From the NCBI RefSeq assembly GCF_937892565.1, contig NZ_CALAHQ010000004.1:1-64000 (forward strand): a DNA stretch of 64,000 nt, given 5' to 3'. This document shows, piece by piece, positions 51,068-60,507 of this stretch. Position 1 is the first letter of the stretch; every line of letters starts with the position of its first letter. The notes under the pieces were generated by a model. That model worked only from the letters and a program-made list of their open reading frames with translations, was not told where the DNA came from and ran no database searches. This DNA comes from an uncultured Roseicyclus sp. GTDB taxonomy: Bacteria > Pseudomonadota > Alphaproteobacteria > Rhodobacterales > Rhodobacteraceae. Made by a program: the position numbers and the translations under genes.

Positions 51068-53512
51068 ATGACCACCCCCCCCAAACATGCACGTGCGGTC
51101 ATCATCGGCGGTGGCGTGTCCGGCTGCTCGGTCGCCTATCATCTGGCCAAGCTCGGTTGGAAAGACGTCGTTCTTTTGGAACGCAAACAGCTGACCTGTG
51201 GCACCACATGGCATGCGGCCGGGCTGGTGGGCCAATTGCGCGGCAGCCAGAACATGACGCGGCTGGCGAAGTATTCCGCCGATCTCTACAAGCGGCTGGA
51301 GGCGGAAACCGGGGTGGCTACCGGCATGCGTCAGGTGGGCTCGATCTCATTGGGGCTGACCGAAGACCGGCGTCAGGAATTGCTGCGACAGGCCACGGTT
51401 GCCCGCACCTTTGGCGTCGAGGTTCATGAGATCACCACCGCCGAAGTGCGCGCCATGTATCCGCATGTGGAAATCGGCGATGTCACCTGCGCGCTGCATC
51501 TGCCGGGCGATGGCCAATGCGACCCGGCCAATATCGCGATGGCTTTGGCCAAGGGCGCACGGATGGGCGGCGCCCAGATCCTCGAAGGCGTCAAGGTCAC
51601 GGCCGTCACGAATGATGGTGCGCGCGTGACCGGTGTGAACTGGGACACTGGCAGCGAACAGGGCCACATCGCGGCCGACATCGTGGTCAATTGCGGCGGC
51701 ATGTGGGGCCGTGATCTGGCGGCCCGGTCAGGCGTCACGCTGCCGCTGCATGCGTGCGAACATTTCTACCTTGTGACCGAACCCATCGAGGGGCTGGGTC
51801 ATTTGCCGGTTCTGCGCGTGCCCGATGAATGCGCCTATTACAAATCGGATGCGGGCAAGATGATGCTGGGCGCGTTTGAGCCCAAGGCCAAGCCATGGGG
51901 CATGGGCGGCATCCCCGAGGATTTCTGTTTCGATGCCCTGCCCGAGGATTTCGAGCATTTCGAACCGATCCTTGAGATGGCGACCCGGCGCATGCCGATG
52001 TTCCAGACCGCAGGCATCCACACTTTTTTCAATGGCCCCGAAAGCTTCACCCCCGATGACCGCTACTATCTGGGCGAGGCGCCCGAGTTGAAAGGCTACT
52101 GGATCGCGGCGGGCTACAATTCCGTCGGGATCGTGTCGTCGGGGGGCGCGGGCATGGCGCTGGCACAATGGATGGAGGACGGCACCCCGCCCTTTGACCT
52201 GTGGGAGGTGGATATCCGCCGCGCCCAGCCATTTCAGCGCAACCGCCGCTACCTGAAGGAACGCGTGACCGAAACACTCGGCCTGCTCTATGCCGATCAC
52301 TGGCCCTATCGTCAGGTCGAAACCGCGCGCGGGGTGCGGCGTTCGCCCATCCATGACCATCTGAAGGCCGAAGGTGCCGTCTTTGGCGAGGTGGCGGGCT
52401 GGGAACGCGCCAACTGGTTCGCCGACCCCGGTCAGGACCGCGCTTACCGCTATGGCTGGGGCCGGCAGAACTGGTTTGACAATCAACGCCGCGAACATCT
52501 GGCGGTCCGCGATGCCGTGGGCCTGTTCGACATGACCTCCTTTGGCAAGATCCGGGTCGAAGGGCGCGAGGCGTGCGCTTTGCTCAACCGCCTGTGCGCC
52601 AATCAGATCGATGTGGCGCCCGGCCGCGTCGTCTATACCCAGATGCTCAATGAGCGCGGCGGGATCGAGAGCGATCTGACGGTGACGCGGCTGTCGGAAA
52701 CAGCGTTCTTGCTGGTGGTGCCGGGGGCGACGCTCCAGCGCGATCTGGCATGGCTGCGCCGCCATCAGGGCGACCGGGCCGTGGCGATCATCGACATGAC
52801 CGCGGCCGAAGCCGTGTTTTGCGTCATGGGCCCCAAGTCGCGCGATCTCATGTCGGCCGTCAGCCCCGATGACCTGAGCCACAAGGGCTTTGGCTATGCC
52901 ACCGCGCGCGAGATCGAAATCGGGCTTGGCATCGCACGGGCGCACCGGATTTCCTATGTGGGCGAGCTGGGCTGGGAGCTTTACGTTTCCACCGACATGG
53001 CCGCGCATGTCTTTGAAACCCTGCGTGACGCGGGCGCCGATCATGGGCTCAAGCTCTGCGGTCTGCACACGCTTGACAGTTGTCGCATCGAAAAGGCCTA
53101 TCGCCATTTCGGCCATGACATCACCGATGAGGATCATGTGCTGGAAGCCGGGCTTGGTTTCGCCGTCAAGACGGCCAAACCCGATTTCATCGGCCGCGAC
53201 GCGGTCTTGCGCAAGCAAGATCAGGGGCTGGGCCGGATGATGCTGCAGTTCCAACTGGAAGACCCTGCGCCGCTGCTGTTTCACAACGAGGCGATCTTGC
53301 GCGATGGCAAGATCGTGGGGCCGGTGACCAGCGGCAATTACGGCCATGCGCTGGGTGGTGCGATCGGCATGGGCTATGTGCCCTGCGCCGACCAGACCGC
53401 CGAGGATGTTCTGGCCTCGCGCTATGAGATCGATGTGGCGGGCGTGCGACACAAGGCACGCGCCAGCCTGACCCCCCTTTATGACCCCAAAGCCGAACGG
53501 GTGCGGATGTGA
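51068..53512 (+). CDS. Dimethylglycine/sarcosine dehydrogenase-type flavoprotein 2
   Basis: An 814-residue paralogue of the preceding gene, 3 bp downstream. It has the same order of domains, with VIIGGGVSGCSVAYHLAKLG and H49 in GTTWHAAGLVGQLRGS. The LVGQLR motif after the FAD histidine is the usual DMGDH/SDH form, whereas the first copy reads NVPTFS there, so the two probably differ in substrate. The C-terminal GcvT domain includes VGELGWELYV and DSCRIEKAYRHFGHDI. Confidence 0.92.
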   Translation: MTTPPKHARAVIIGGGVSGCSVAYHLAKLGWKDVVLLERKQLTCGTTWHAAGLVGQLRGSQNMTRLAKYSADLYKRLEAETGVATGMRQVGSISLGLTEDRRQELLRQATVARTFGVEVHEITTAEVRAMYPHVEIGDVTCALHLPGDGQCDPANIAMALAKGARMGGAQILEGVKVTAVTNDGARVTGVNWDTGSEQGHIAADIVVNCGGMWGRDLAARSGVTLPLHACEHFYLVTEPIEGLGHLPVLRVPDECAYYKSDAGKMMLGAFEPKAKPWGMGGIPEDFCFDALPEDFEHFEPILEMATRRMPMFQTAGIHTFFNGPESFTPDDRYYLGEAPELKGYWIAAGYNSVGIVSSGGAGMALAQWMEDGTPPFDLWEVDIRRAQPFQRNRRYLKERVTETLGLLYADHWPYRQVETARGVRRSPIHDHLKAEGAVFGEVAGWERANWFADPGQDRAYRYGWGRQNWFDNQRREHLAVRDAVGLFDMTSFGKIRVEGREACALLNRLCANQIDVAPGRVVYTQMLNERGGIESDLTVTRLSETAFLLVVPGATLQRDLAWLRRHQGDRAVAIIDMTAAEAVFCVMGPKSRDLMSAVSPDDLSHKGFGYATAREIEIGLGIARAHRISYVGELGWELYVSTDMAAHVFETLRDAGADHGLKLCGLHTLDSCRIEKAYRHFGHDITDEDHVLEAGLGFAVKTAKPDFIGRDAVLRKQDQGLGRMMLQFQLEDPAPLLFHNEAILRDGKIVGPVTSGNYGHALGGAIGMGYVPCADQTAEDVLASRYEIDVAGVRHKARASLTPLYDPKAERVRM

Positions 53513-55101
53513 GCATGATACCGGAAGACCATATCGCAGATATCGACACGTCAGAGATCGGCGCAAGTTGCGAACCGGCCCGCGCGCGGCGGGCGGGGGG
53601 GCGGGCGGCCCGTGTGGCACTGCGCGCCGCGCCCCTGGCCGAGGACATGCGCCCCGTGCGCCCCGGCATGCCGGGTGGCCAGTATCGGCCATTGACCGAT
53701 GCGGGTGTCCAGAAAATTCACCAAAGCGCGCTCGAGGCGCTCGAGGTGATCGGTCTGGCCGATGCCCCACCCTCAGGGGTCGAGATCCTGACCGGGGCTG
53801 GCGCGATCCTGGGCGATGACGGGCGCATCCGTTTTCCGCGCGCCCTTGTCGAGGACATGCTGACGGTTGCCGCGCGCAACATCACGCTGCATGCGCGCGA
53901 CCCCAAGCATGACATGCATCTGTCGGGCAGCAACGTGCATTTCGGCACGGCGGGTGCGGCGGTGCATATCGTCGATCCGGTCACGCATGACTACCGCGAA
54001 TCCACCGCGCAGGACCTCTATGATGCCGCACGGCTGGTCGACAATCTCGACAACATCCATTTCTACCAGCGCACGATGGTCTGCCGCGATGTCAAGGACA
54101 ACCGCGAGATGGACCTCAACACGCTTTATGCCTGTCTGGCGGGCACGAAAAAACATGTCGGCACCTCGTTCAGCGACCCGGCCCATGTCGCCGATTGCTT
54201 CGAGATGCTGCACATGGTGGCAGGCGGCGAGGACAAATGGCTGGAACGCCCCTTTGTCAGCAATTCCAACTGTTTCGTTGTGCCGCCGATGAAATTCGCC
54301 GAAGAAAGCTGCATCACGATGGAGGATTGCATCCGCCGTGGCATGCCGATGCTTCTGCTCTCTGCGGGCCAAGCAGGCGCCACGGCCCCTGCCCCCATCG
54401 CGCTGGCCATCGTTCAGGCGGTGGCGGAATGCCTTGCCGGCGTCGTCTATGTCAACGCGATCAAGAAAGGCGCGCCCGCGATCTTTGGCACATGGCCCTT
54501 TGTCAGTGATCTGCGCACGGGGGCGATGTCGGGCGGATCGGCCGAACAGGCGCTGCTCACGGCGGGCTGCGCACAGATGCACCGCTTCTACGATCTGCCC
54601 GGTGGGGCAGCCTCGGGCATTTCCGACAGCAAGCTGCCCGACATGCAGGCGGGCTGGGAACAGGGCATCACCAATTCCCTTGCGGGGCTTTCGGGGCTGA
54701 ACATGTGCTACGAGGCGGTGGGCATGCATGCCTCGCTGTTGGGGTTCTGTCTGGAAAGCCTGATCCTCGGCGATGATCTGCTGGGTCAGGCCATGCGCCT
54801 TGTGCGCGGCATCGACGTGACCGAGGACAGCACCTCGATCGACGCGATGAAACAGGTGTGCCTTGGCGGCCCCGGCCATTACCTTGGCACCGATCAGACG
54901 CTGGGCTTGATGCAAACGGAATACATCTATCCCAAGGTCGGCAACCGGATGAGCCCCAAGGAATGGGTCGAGGCGGGCCAACCCTTGCTGCTTGATACCG
55001 CGATCGCGCGCAAGAACGCGATCCTGGCCAGCGCGGGCTGTCAGGTCTCGCCCGAGATCGACACGGCGATCCGGTCGCGCTTCAACATCTATTTCCAGTA
55101 A
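53509..55101 (+). CDS. MttB-family (trimethylamine methyltransferase-like) methyltransferase, non-pyrrolysine
   Basis: A 530-residue TIM-barrel protein of the MttB superfamily. Family segments include HFGTAGAAVHIVDPVTHDYRES, GTSFSDPAHV, GQAGATAPAPIALAIVQAVAECLAGVVYVN and RFYDLPGGAASGISDSKLPDMQAGWEQ. It has no in-frame TAG, so it is not a pyrrolysine protein. Characterised non-Pyl members include MtgB, which demethylates glycine betaine to a corrinoid protein. Start is GTG at 53509 (GTGA overlap) or ATG at 53515. Coupling with two DMGDH paralogues suggests action on glycine betaine or a related betaine. Confidence 0.9.
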   Translation: MSMIPEDHIADIDTSEIGASCEPARARRAGGRAARVALRAAPLAEDMRPVRPGMPGGQYRPLTDAGVQKIHQSALEALEVIGLADAPPSGVEILTGAGAILGDDGRIRFPRALVEDMLTVAARNITLHARDPKHDMHLSGSNVHFGTAGAAVHIVDPVTHDYRESTAQDLYDAARLVDNLDNIHFYQRTMVCRDVKDNREMDLNTLYACLAGTKKHVGTSFSDPAHVADCFEMLHMVAGGEDKWLERPFVSNSNCFVVPPMKFAEESCITMEDCIRRGMPMLLLSAGQAGATAPAPIALAIVQAVAECLAGVVYVNAIKKGAPAIFGTWPFVSDLRTGAMSGGSAEQALLTAGCAQMHRFYDLPGGAASGISDSKLPDMQAGWEQGITNSLAGLSGLNMCYEAVGMHASLLGFCLESLILGDDLLGQAMRLVRGIDVTEDSTSIDAMKQVCLGGPGHYLGTDQTLGLMQTEYIYPKVGNRMSPKEWVEAGQPLLLDTAIARKNAILASAGCQVSPEIDTAIRSRFNIYFQ

Positions 55102-55107
55102 GCGCGC

Positions 55108-56535
55108 ATGCTGCACCGGCTTTCCCAGATTTATGTCGGGGGCGCGTGGCACGCGCCCTTGGGCCGCGACAAGATGGCATTCGAAAACCCCGCCACAGGC
55201 GCGGTATTGGGCCAACTGTCTCTGGGCGGGGCGGCCGATGCCGACCGTGCGGTAATGGCTGCGCGCGGGGCCTTTGACGGCTTTTCAGGCTGGCCCGTGG
55301 CCGATCGGATCGCGCTGCTTGAGGCGATCCTTTCCCGCTACACCGCACGCTTTGACGAGATCGCCGGGATCATGTCGACCGAGATGGGCGCACCCATCAC
55401 GCAAGCGCGCAGCGCACAGGCCTGGGCGGGGCAGATCCATCTTGAAACCACCATCAAGGCCGCGCGCAGTTTCCATTGGGAAGAGGCGCGCGGCACGACC
55501 CGCATCATCCGCGAGGCGATCGGCGTTTGCGCGCTGATCACGCCGTGGAACTGGCCGATGAACCAGATCGTGTGCAAGGTGGCCCCGGCACTCGCGGCGG
55601 GCTGCACCATGGTCTTGAAACCCTCGGAGCTTGCGCCGCTGTCTGCGCTCTTGTTCGCCGAATTATGCGATGAGGCGGGCGTTCCAGCCGGCGTCTTCAA
55701 CCTTGTCAATGGCACCGGCGCGGATGTCGGCGCGGCGCTTGCCGCCCATCCCGAGGTCGATATGGTCTCTTTCACCGGATCGACCCGGGCGGGTGTGGCG
55801 GTGGCGCAAGCCGCCGCGCCCACCGTCAAGCGCGTGGCGCAGGAATTGGGCGGAAAATCGGCCAATATCATCCTGCCCGGCGCCGATCTGGATGCGGCGG
55901 TTCAGGCCGGAACACTGGCCTGTTTCGGCAATACCGGCCAAAGCTGCGATGCGCCGACGCGGATGTTCGTGCCGATGGCACGAATGACCGATGCCTGCGC
56001 CGCCGCTCAGACAGCGGCCCACAGCGTGGTGGTGGGCGATCCTGCCGATCCGGCTGTCAGCATGGGTCCGCTGATCTCGGGCGCGCAGTTCCAAAAGGTT
56101 CAGGCGCTGATCGAAACCGGCATCTCCGAAGGCGCGCATCTGGTTGCGGGCGGGCCGGGACGCCCCGACGGCTGCGACACAGGCTGGTTCGTCCGCCCGA
56201 CCGTCTTTGGCGACGTCACGCCCCAGATGACCATCGCGAGCGAGGAAATCTTTGGTCCCGTGCTGTCGATCATCGGCTATGACAGCGTCGATCACGCCGT
56301 CGAAATGGCCAATGACACGGTCTATGGGCTGGCCGCCTATGTCAGCGGTCCGCTGGATCAGGCGCGCAGCGTGGCGCGACGGCTGCGCGCCGGACAGGTC
56401 AATATCAACGGCCCCGACTGGGATACCTTCGCCCCCTTCGGCGGCTACAAGCAATCGGGCAATGGCCGCGAATATGCCGATTGGGGCATACACGACTTTT
56501 GCGAAATCAAGGCACTGGTGGGATACGGATCATGA
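55108..56535 (+). CDS. NAD(P)-dependent aldehyde dehydrogenase
   Basis: A 475-residue ALDH. The NAD site is LITPWNWPMNQIVCKV, the base is E247 (QELGGKS) and the nucleophile is C280 (GNTGQSCDAPTR). It sits 6 bp after the MttB-type gene and overlaps the next gene by 4 bp. Oxidation of formaldehyde-derived or amine-derived aldehydes is possible; the substrate is not determined. Confidence 0.9.
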   Translation: MLHRLSQIYVGGAWHAPLGRDKMAFENPATGAVLGQLSLGGAADADRAVMAARGAFDGFSGWPVADRIALLEAILSRYTARFDEIAGIMSTEMGAPITQARSAQAWAGQIHLETTIKAARSFHWEEARGTTRIIREAIGVCALITPWNWPMNQIVCKVAPALAAGCTMVLKPSELAPLSALLFAELCDEAGVPAGVFNLVNGTGADVGAALAAHPEVDMVSFTGSTRAGVAVAQAAAPTVKRVAQELGGKSANIILPGADLDAAVQAGTLACFGNTGQSCDAPTRMFVPMARMTDACAAAQTAAHSVVVGDPADPAVSMGPLISGAQFQKVQALIETGISEGAHLVAGGPGRPDGCDTGWFVRPTVFGDVTPQMTIASEEIFGPVLSIIGYDSVDHAVEMANDTVYGLAAYVSGPLDQARSVARRLRAGQVNINGPDWDTFAPFGGYKQSGNGREYADWGIHDFCEIKALVGYGS

Positions 56536-57431
56536 ATTACGGCTATATCGGTTTGGGCAATCTGGGCGGGCATCTGGCGGCAAGCCTGATCCGCGCGGGC
56601 CATCAGGTGACGGTCTACGACCGTGACCCCAGCCTTGCGGTGCGGCTTGCCGAAATGGGAGCAACCGTGGCCGGCAGCGCGGCCGAGGTCGCAGCGGCGA
56701 CAGATCATGTGTTCACCTGCCTGCCCTCGCCTGCTGTCTCAGAACTGGTGCTGGCCGAGATCCTGCCAAAGATGAAACCGGGCGCCACATGGATCGAGAA
56801 TTCGACCCTTGGCCGCGACGACATCGTGCGGCTGGGTGGGGTGGCCGCGGCCGCTGGTATCCGTCTGCTCGAGGCACCCGTGACGGGCGGCGTGCATCTG
56901 GCCGCGCGCGGCGAGATCACGGTGCTGGCGGGCGGTGACGCCGATCTGGTCGCGCTGCACCGTCCCGCGCTTGCGGTGATCGGCAACAGGCTGTTCCATA
57001 TGGGCCCCCTGGGCAGTGCCGCGATCATCAAGGTGATCACCAACATGCTGGCCTTCATCCATCTGGTGGCCGATGGCGAAGCCTTGATGCTGGCCAAGCG
57101 TGGCGGGCTTGACCTCAAGACGGCGTGGGAGGCGATCACGGCCTCCTCGGGCAGTTCCTTTGTGCATGAGACCGAGGGGCAATTGATCCTGAACGGCAGC
57201 TACGACATCGCCTTTTCCATGGATCTGGCGCTCAAGGATCTGGGCTTTGCGATGGGCTTTGGCCGCGAATTCGGCGTGCCGCTGGATCTTGCCAGCATGA
57301 CCAACCAGACCTTTCTCAAGGGCCGGGCCGTCTATGGCGGCGAGGCGCAATCGACCCAGATCGTCAAACTGCTCGAGGATGCGCTGGGCACCGATTTGCG
57401 CGCCGAGGGCTTTCCCGCGCGGCTGACCTGA
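56532..57431 (+). CDS. Beta-hydroxyacid dehydrogenase (3-hydroxyisobutyrate dehydrogenase family)
   Basis: A 299-residue NAD(P) enzyme. It has the N-terminal Rossmann motif GYIGLGNLGGHLAASLIRAGHQVTVYDRD (Asp/Arg after beta-2), the substrate loop EAPVTGGVHLAARGEI and the catalytic lysine K167 with N171 (KVITNML). The family also includes tartronate semialdehyde and glyoxylate reductases. It is the last gene of the operon, starting in the ALDH stop (ATGA). Confidence 0.9.
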   Translation: MNYGYIGLGNLGGHLAASLIRAGHQVTVYDRDPSLAVRLAEMGATVAGSAAEVAAATDHVFTCLPSPAVSELVLAEILPKMKPGATWIENSTLGRDDIVRLGGVAAAAGIRLLEAPVTGGVHLAARGEITVLAGGDADLVALHRPALAVIGNRLFHMGPLGSAAIIKVITNMLAFIHLVADGEALMLAKRGGLDLKTAWEAITASSGSSFVHETEGQLILNGSYDIAFSMDLALKDLGFAMGFGREFGVPLDLASMTNQTFLKGRAVYGGEAQSTQIVKLLEDALGTDLRAEGFPARLT

Positions 57432-57474
57432 ACAGCGCTGCCCTGTCAGCACAGCCGGAATGGATGGCCGCCGC

Positions 57475-58239
57475 TCACCCAAAGACCAAGCCGCCATCCA
57501 CGATCAGGTTCTGCCCCGTCACCGCGCGCGCCCAGGGTGAGGCGAAAAACAGCACCGCATCGGCCATCTCGGCCGGGGTGGTCACATGGCCAAGGGGCGT
57601 TTGGGCGGCCACGATGTCGAACACGAACTCGGGCGTGGCAGCACTTGCGTCCGTTGTGCGCAACAGCCCGCCCGAGACCATGTTGACCGTCACCCCCAAG
57701 GGTCCAAGTTCCTTGGCGGCCGTGCGCGTCAGCGCCAGCAGCGCGCCCTTGGCGGCCGTGTAGTCGTGATAGGGCACGACCGGATTTTGCATCAAATTCG
57801 TGCCGATGGTGATGACGCGCCCATAGCCTTGGGCGGCGAAATGGGGCCTGAGCGCCGTGATGCAGTGCAGCGCGCCGCCCACTGCGGTTTGCGCCTGTGC
57901 GGCAATCTCGGACCATGTCATCTGGTCGAGGCTGCGGCGCGCATCGCCGTTAAAGGCGAAATCGGCCAGCGCGTTATGGACCAGCACATCGGGCGCACCA
58001 AGCCGTGCGGTGATCTGCTCGACCATCGCCGCGACCGCTTCGGGATCGGTCACATCGGCCTGAAAGGCGGCTGTGCGGGGGCCAAGCGCGGCGGCCAAAG
58101 CATGGGCCGCCTCGCGGCTCTGGCGATAGTTGATCGCGACCCGCGCCCCTTCACGGGCAAAGGCGCGCGCGATGGCGCCACCCAAGCCCCGGCCCGCGCC
58201 GGTGACAAGAACGGTTTGATCGGCAAGCGAACGGGTCAT
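57475..58239 (-). CDS. Short-chain dehydrogenase/reductase, thi-linked
   Basis: A 254-residue SDR. Cofactor motif TGAGRGLGGAIARAF, with NYRQS after beta-2, favours NADP. The active site has DYTAAK (Tyr and Lys), but the usual Ser is replaced by Thr (ITIGTNLMQNP). NMVSGGLLRTT and GQNLIVDGG follow. FabG-like. Its start overlaps the thiD stop by 4 bp, so it is the last gene of the thiamin-riboswitch operon. A thiamin role is not established for this family. Confidence 0.88.
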   Translation of the reverse strand: MTRSLADQTVLVTGAGRGLGGAIARAFAREGARVAINYRQSREAAHALAAALGPRTAAFQADVTDPEAVAAMVEQITARLGAPDVLVHNALADFAFNGDARRSLDQMTWSEIAAQAQTAVGGALHCITALRPHFAAQGYGRVITIGTNLMQNPVVPYHDYTAAKGALLALTRTAAKELGPLGVTVNMVSGGLLRTTDASAATPEFVFDIVAAQTPLGHVTTPAEMADAVLFFASPWARAVTGQNLIVDGGLVFG

Positions 58240-59042
58240 GTGAGAGCATCCTTTTGAAAGGCGTGGAAATGATGGGTGGGGCCATGGCCAAGGCCCACAT
58301 TCAGCGCATCGGCATGGGCGATCGCGCGGGCCACGTAATCCTTGGCCCGTGCTGCGGCCTGATCGAGGGAAAGCCCGTGGCCCAAGAAGCAGGCCAGCGC
58401 CGATGACAGCGTGCAGCCCGTGCCATGGGTCTTGCGGGTGATCTGGCGCGGGCCGGCCAACCAGGTGACCCCCCCTGGCCCCGCCAAAAGATCGGGACAA
58501 TCGGCCCCCGGCAGGTGCCCGCCCTTGAGCAGCACCGCCCGTGGGCCCAAAGCCAAAAGCGCGCGGGCCTGTGCCTCCATCTGATCGCGGCTGATGGCCT
58601 CGGGCTGGCCCAAAAGATCGGCCGCTTCGGGCAGGTTCGGGGTGATGACCGTGGCGTGCGGCAAGACCGCGCGGAGCGCCGCCACCGCCGCGGCCAGAAG
58701 CAGGCGATCGCCGCTTTTGGCCACCATCACCGGGTCAAGCACGATGGGCACATCGAGCCCGTCCAGCGCGTTCATCACCGCGCGAATGATCGGCGGCGTG
58801 CCCAGCATGCCGATCTTGACCGCGTGAAGCGTGATATCGGCCCGGATCGCGGCGATCTGTGCCGTCACCATCGCGGGTTCGATCATCTGCACGGCGCGCA
58901 CGCCTTGGGTGTTTTGTGCGGTCAGCGCCGTGATCGCGGCCATGGCGTAGCCGCCCGTCGCTGAAATTGCCTTGAGATCGGCCTGAATGCCCGCGCCCCC
59001 CGAGGGGTCGGACCCGGCGATCGACAGGATATTGGGGATCAT
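58236..59042 (-). CDS. thiD: Hydroxymethylpyrimidine/phosphomethylpyrimidine kinase
   Basis: A 268-residue ribokinase-fold kinase that phosphorylates HMP and HMP-P for thiamin synthesis and salvage. It has LSIAGSDPSGGAGIQADLKAISATGGYAMAAITALTAQNT at the N-terminus, DPVMVAKSGDRLL, the anion hole KTHGTGCTLSSALAC and the catalytic Asp region. ATG at 59042 overlaps the thiE stop (ATGA). An ATG at 59054 is possible. Confidence 0.95.
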   Translation of the reverse strand: MIPNILSIAGSDPSGGAGIQADLKAISATGGYAMAAITALTAQNTQGVRAVQMIEPAMVTAQIAAIRADITLHAVKIGMLGTPPIIRAVMNALDGLDVPIVLDPVMVAKSGDRLLLAAAVAALRAVLPHATVITPNLPEAADLLGQPEAISRDQMEAQARALLALGPRAVLLKGGHLPGADCPDLLAGPGGVTWLAGPRQITRKTHGTGCTLSSALACFLGHGLSLDQAAARAKDYVARAIAHADALNVGLGHGPTHHFHAFQKDALT

Positions 59043-59650
59043 GGCGTGTTCCATTCTTCAATCAGAGCGCGGGCAGCCGCCACCGGGTCGGCCGCGCGCG
59101 TCACCGCGCTGACCACGGCCATGCCGACGGCCCCTGCCCCGCGCAGCGCTGCCGCATCGCCGGGCCTGATCCCGCCAATGGCATAGCTTGGCACGGGCAA
59201 AAGCGCGGTGATGCGCGCCAGCCCCGCAAACCCGATGGGGGCGGCGTGGTCGGGCTTTGTCGGTGTGGCGCGCACCGGGCCCACGCCCGCATAATCGACG
59301 CAAGGGGGCACATGTCTGGCCTGTGCCTCGGTCTCGATCGACAGGCCAAGGATCATCCCCGGTGGCAGACGCCGACGGATCGCCACCGGATCGCCATCGC
59401 CTTGACCGATATGAAGCCCATGCGCGCCCACGGCCAGCGCCACCTCGACCCGGTCATTGACGATCAGGCACACGCCCAGCGCCGCCATCTCGGGCAAAAG
59501 CGCATGCACAAGCGCCGCGATCCGGGCATCGGGCGCGGTCTTGTCACGGATCTGGATGATCCGCGCCCCGCCCTTGGCCGCCGCCCGCACCTGATCTGGC
59601 ACGGGCAGCGCAGCCTCTGGATCGGTCACGACGTAAAGCGGGCCCTTCAT
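59039..59650 (-). CDS. thiE: Thiamin-phosphate synthase
   Basis: A 203-residue TIM-barrel enzyme that joins HMP-PP and thiazole phosphate to thiamin phosphate. Motifs are KGGARIIQIRDK (pyrophosphate/Mg region), CLIVNDRVEVALAVGAHGLHIGQGD, GLSIETEAQA, DYAGVGPVRATPTKPD and YAIGGIRPGDAAALRGAGAVGMAVVSAV. The start is set by the ATGA overlap with thiM; a longer frame upstream is antisense-like. Confidence 0.94.
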   Translation of the reverse strand: MKGPLYVVTDPEAALPVPDQVRAAAKGGARIIQIRDKTAPDARIAALVHALLPEMAALGVCLIVNDRVEVALAVGAHGLHIGQGDGDPVAIRRRLPPGMILGLSIETEAQARHVPPCVDYAGVGPVRATPTKPDHAAPIGFAGLARITALLPVPSYAIGGIRPGDAAALRGAGAVGMAVVSAVTRAADPVAAARALIEEWNTP

Positions 59651-60435
59651 GCGCGTGTGATCCGCGCGCCCATGCTCAGATCCTCGGGCGTGATGGTGTA
59701 GAGCGCATCCAGAAAGGCGGCTTGAAACCCGCCGGGGCCAGTGGCGGCGTGCGCCGCGCGCTCGCCCGCAAGCCCGTAATAGGCCATGGCGGCAGCGGTT
59801 GCGCAAAGCGCGGGCTGGCCCACCAGAAACGCCGCGATCACACCGTTGAGCGAACAGCCCAAGGCGGTCACGCGCGGCATCAGCGCATGACCGTTGGCGA
59901 CGTGATAGGCCGATACGCCATCGGTGATGTAATCGACCGGACCGGATACCGCCACGACAGCGCCCGTGCGCGCCGCCAGATCGCGTGCGGCCGCTTCGGC
60001 CGCCTCGACCGGATCGGCGGCGTCCGCGCCCCGCCCCTTGGCCCCGATCCCCGACAGGGCCAGGATTTCCGACGCATTGCCCCGGATCACATCGGGGCGC
60101 AACCGCATCAGCCGCGCGCAGACATCTTGCCGAAAGCGCGTGGCCCCCACCCCCACCGGGTCCAGCACCCAAGGCCGCCCCAAACCCGCCATGACGGCGG
60201 CGGCCGTCTCCATCGCCTCGGCCCATGGGGCGTCAAGCGTGCCGATATTGACGGTCAACGCCTGCGAAAGACCTGCGAACTCCGCCACCTCCTCGCGCGC
60301 ATGGACCATGGCGGGCGACGCACCTGCGGCCAGCAGCACATTGGCCATGATGTTCATGGCGACGAAATTGGTGATGTTGTGCACCAAGGGCGCGGTGGCG
60401 CGCATCTGGTGCAAATGGTGGCCGGTCGTGTCCAT
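59647..60435 (-). CDS. thiM: Hydroxyethylthiazole kinase
   Basis: A 262-residue salvage kinase for the thiazole half of thiamin. It has APLVHNITNFVAMNIMANVLLAAGASPAMVHAREEVAEFA, WVLDPVGVGATRFR, IRGNASEILAL and the anion-hole segment VTALGCSLNGVIAAF. In most ThiM this last motif reads TGxGC; here it is TALGC. First gene of thiM-thiE-thiD-SDR, directly behind the TPP riboswitch. The set performs thiamin salvage; no thiC or thiG is present here. Confidence 0.94.
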   Translation of the reverse strand: MDTTGHHLHQMRATAPLVHNITNFVAMNIMANVLLAAGASPAMVHAREEVAEFAGLSQALTVNIGTLDAPWAEAMETAAAVMAGLGRPWVLDPVGVGATRFRQDVCARLMRLRPDVIRGNASEILALSGIGAKGRGADAADPVEAAEAAARDLAARTGAVVAVSGPVDYITDGVSAYHVANGHALMPRVTALGCSLNGVIAAFLVGQPALCATAAAMAYYGLAGERAAHAATGPGGFQAAFLDALYTITPEDLSMGARITRA

Positions 60436-60440
60436 CTTGT

Positions 60441-60461
60441 CCTCCCGCAGCTGGGGGGAGG
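60441..60461 (-). promoter_or_regulatory. Hairpin masking the thiM ribosome site (riboswitch expression platform)
   Basis: In the transcript, CCTCCC (60461-60456) can pair with GGGAGG (60446-60441). The latter is the thiM Shine-Dalgarno sequence, 5 nt before the ATG. A 9-nt loop separates them. This suggests control of translation initiation when TPP is bound. Confidence 0.65.
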
Positions 60462-60507
60462 CCGATGGCGGGCGCCTGCAGGCTTATGGCCCCGATGCAC
60501 CCGGTCA

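Noticed and set aside
53509..55101. Pyrrolysine-dependent trimethylamine methyltransferase
   Set aside because: The gene reads through with sense codons only and ends normally. There is no in-frame TAG, so the non-pyrrolysine branch is the right assignment.
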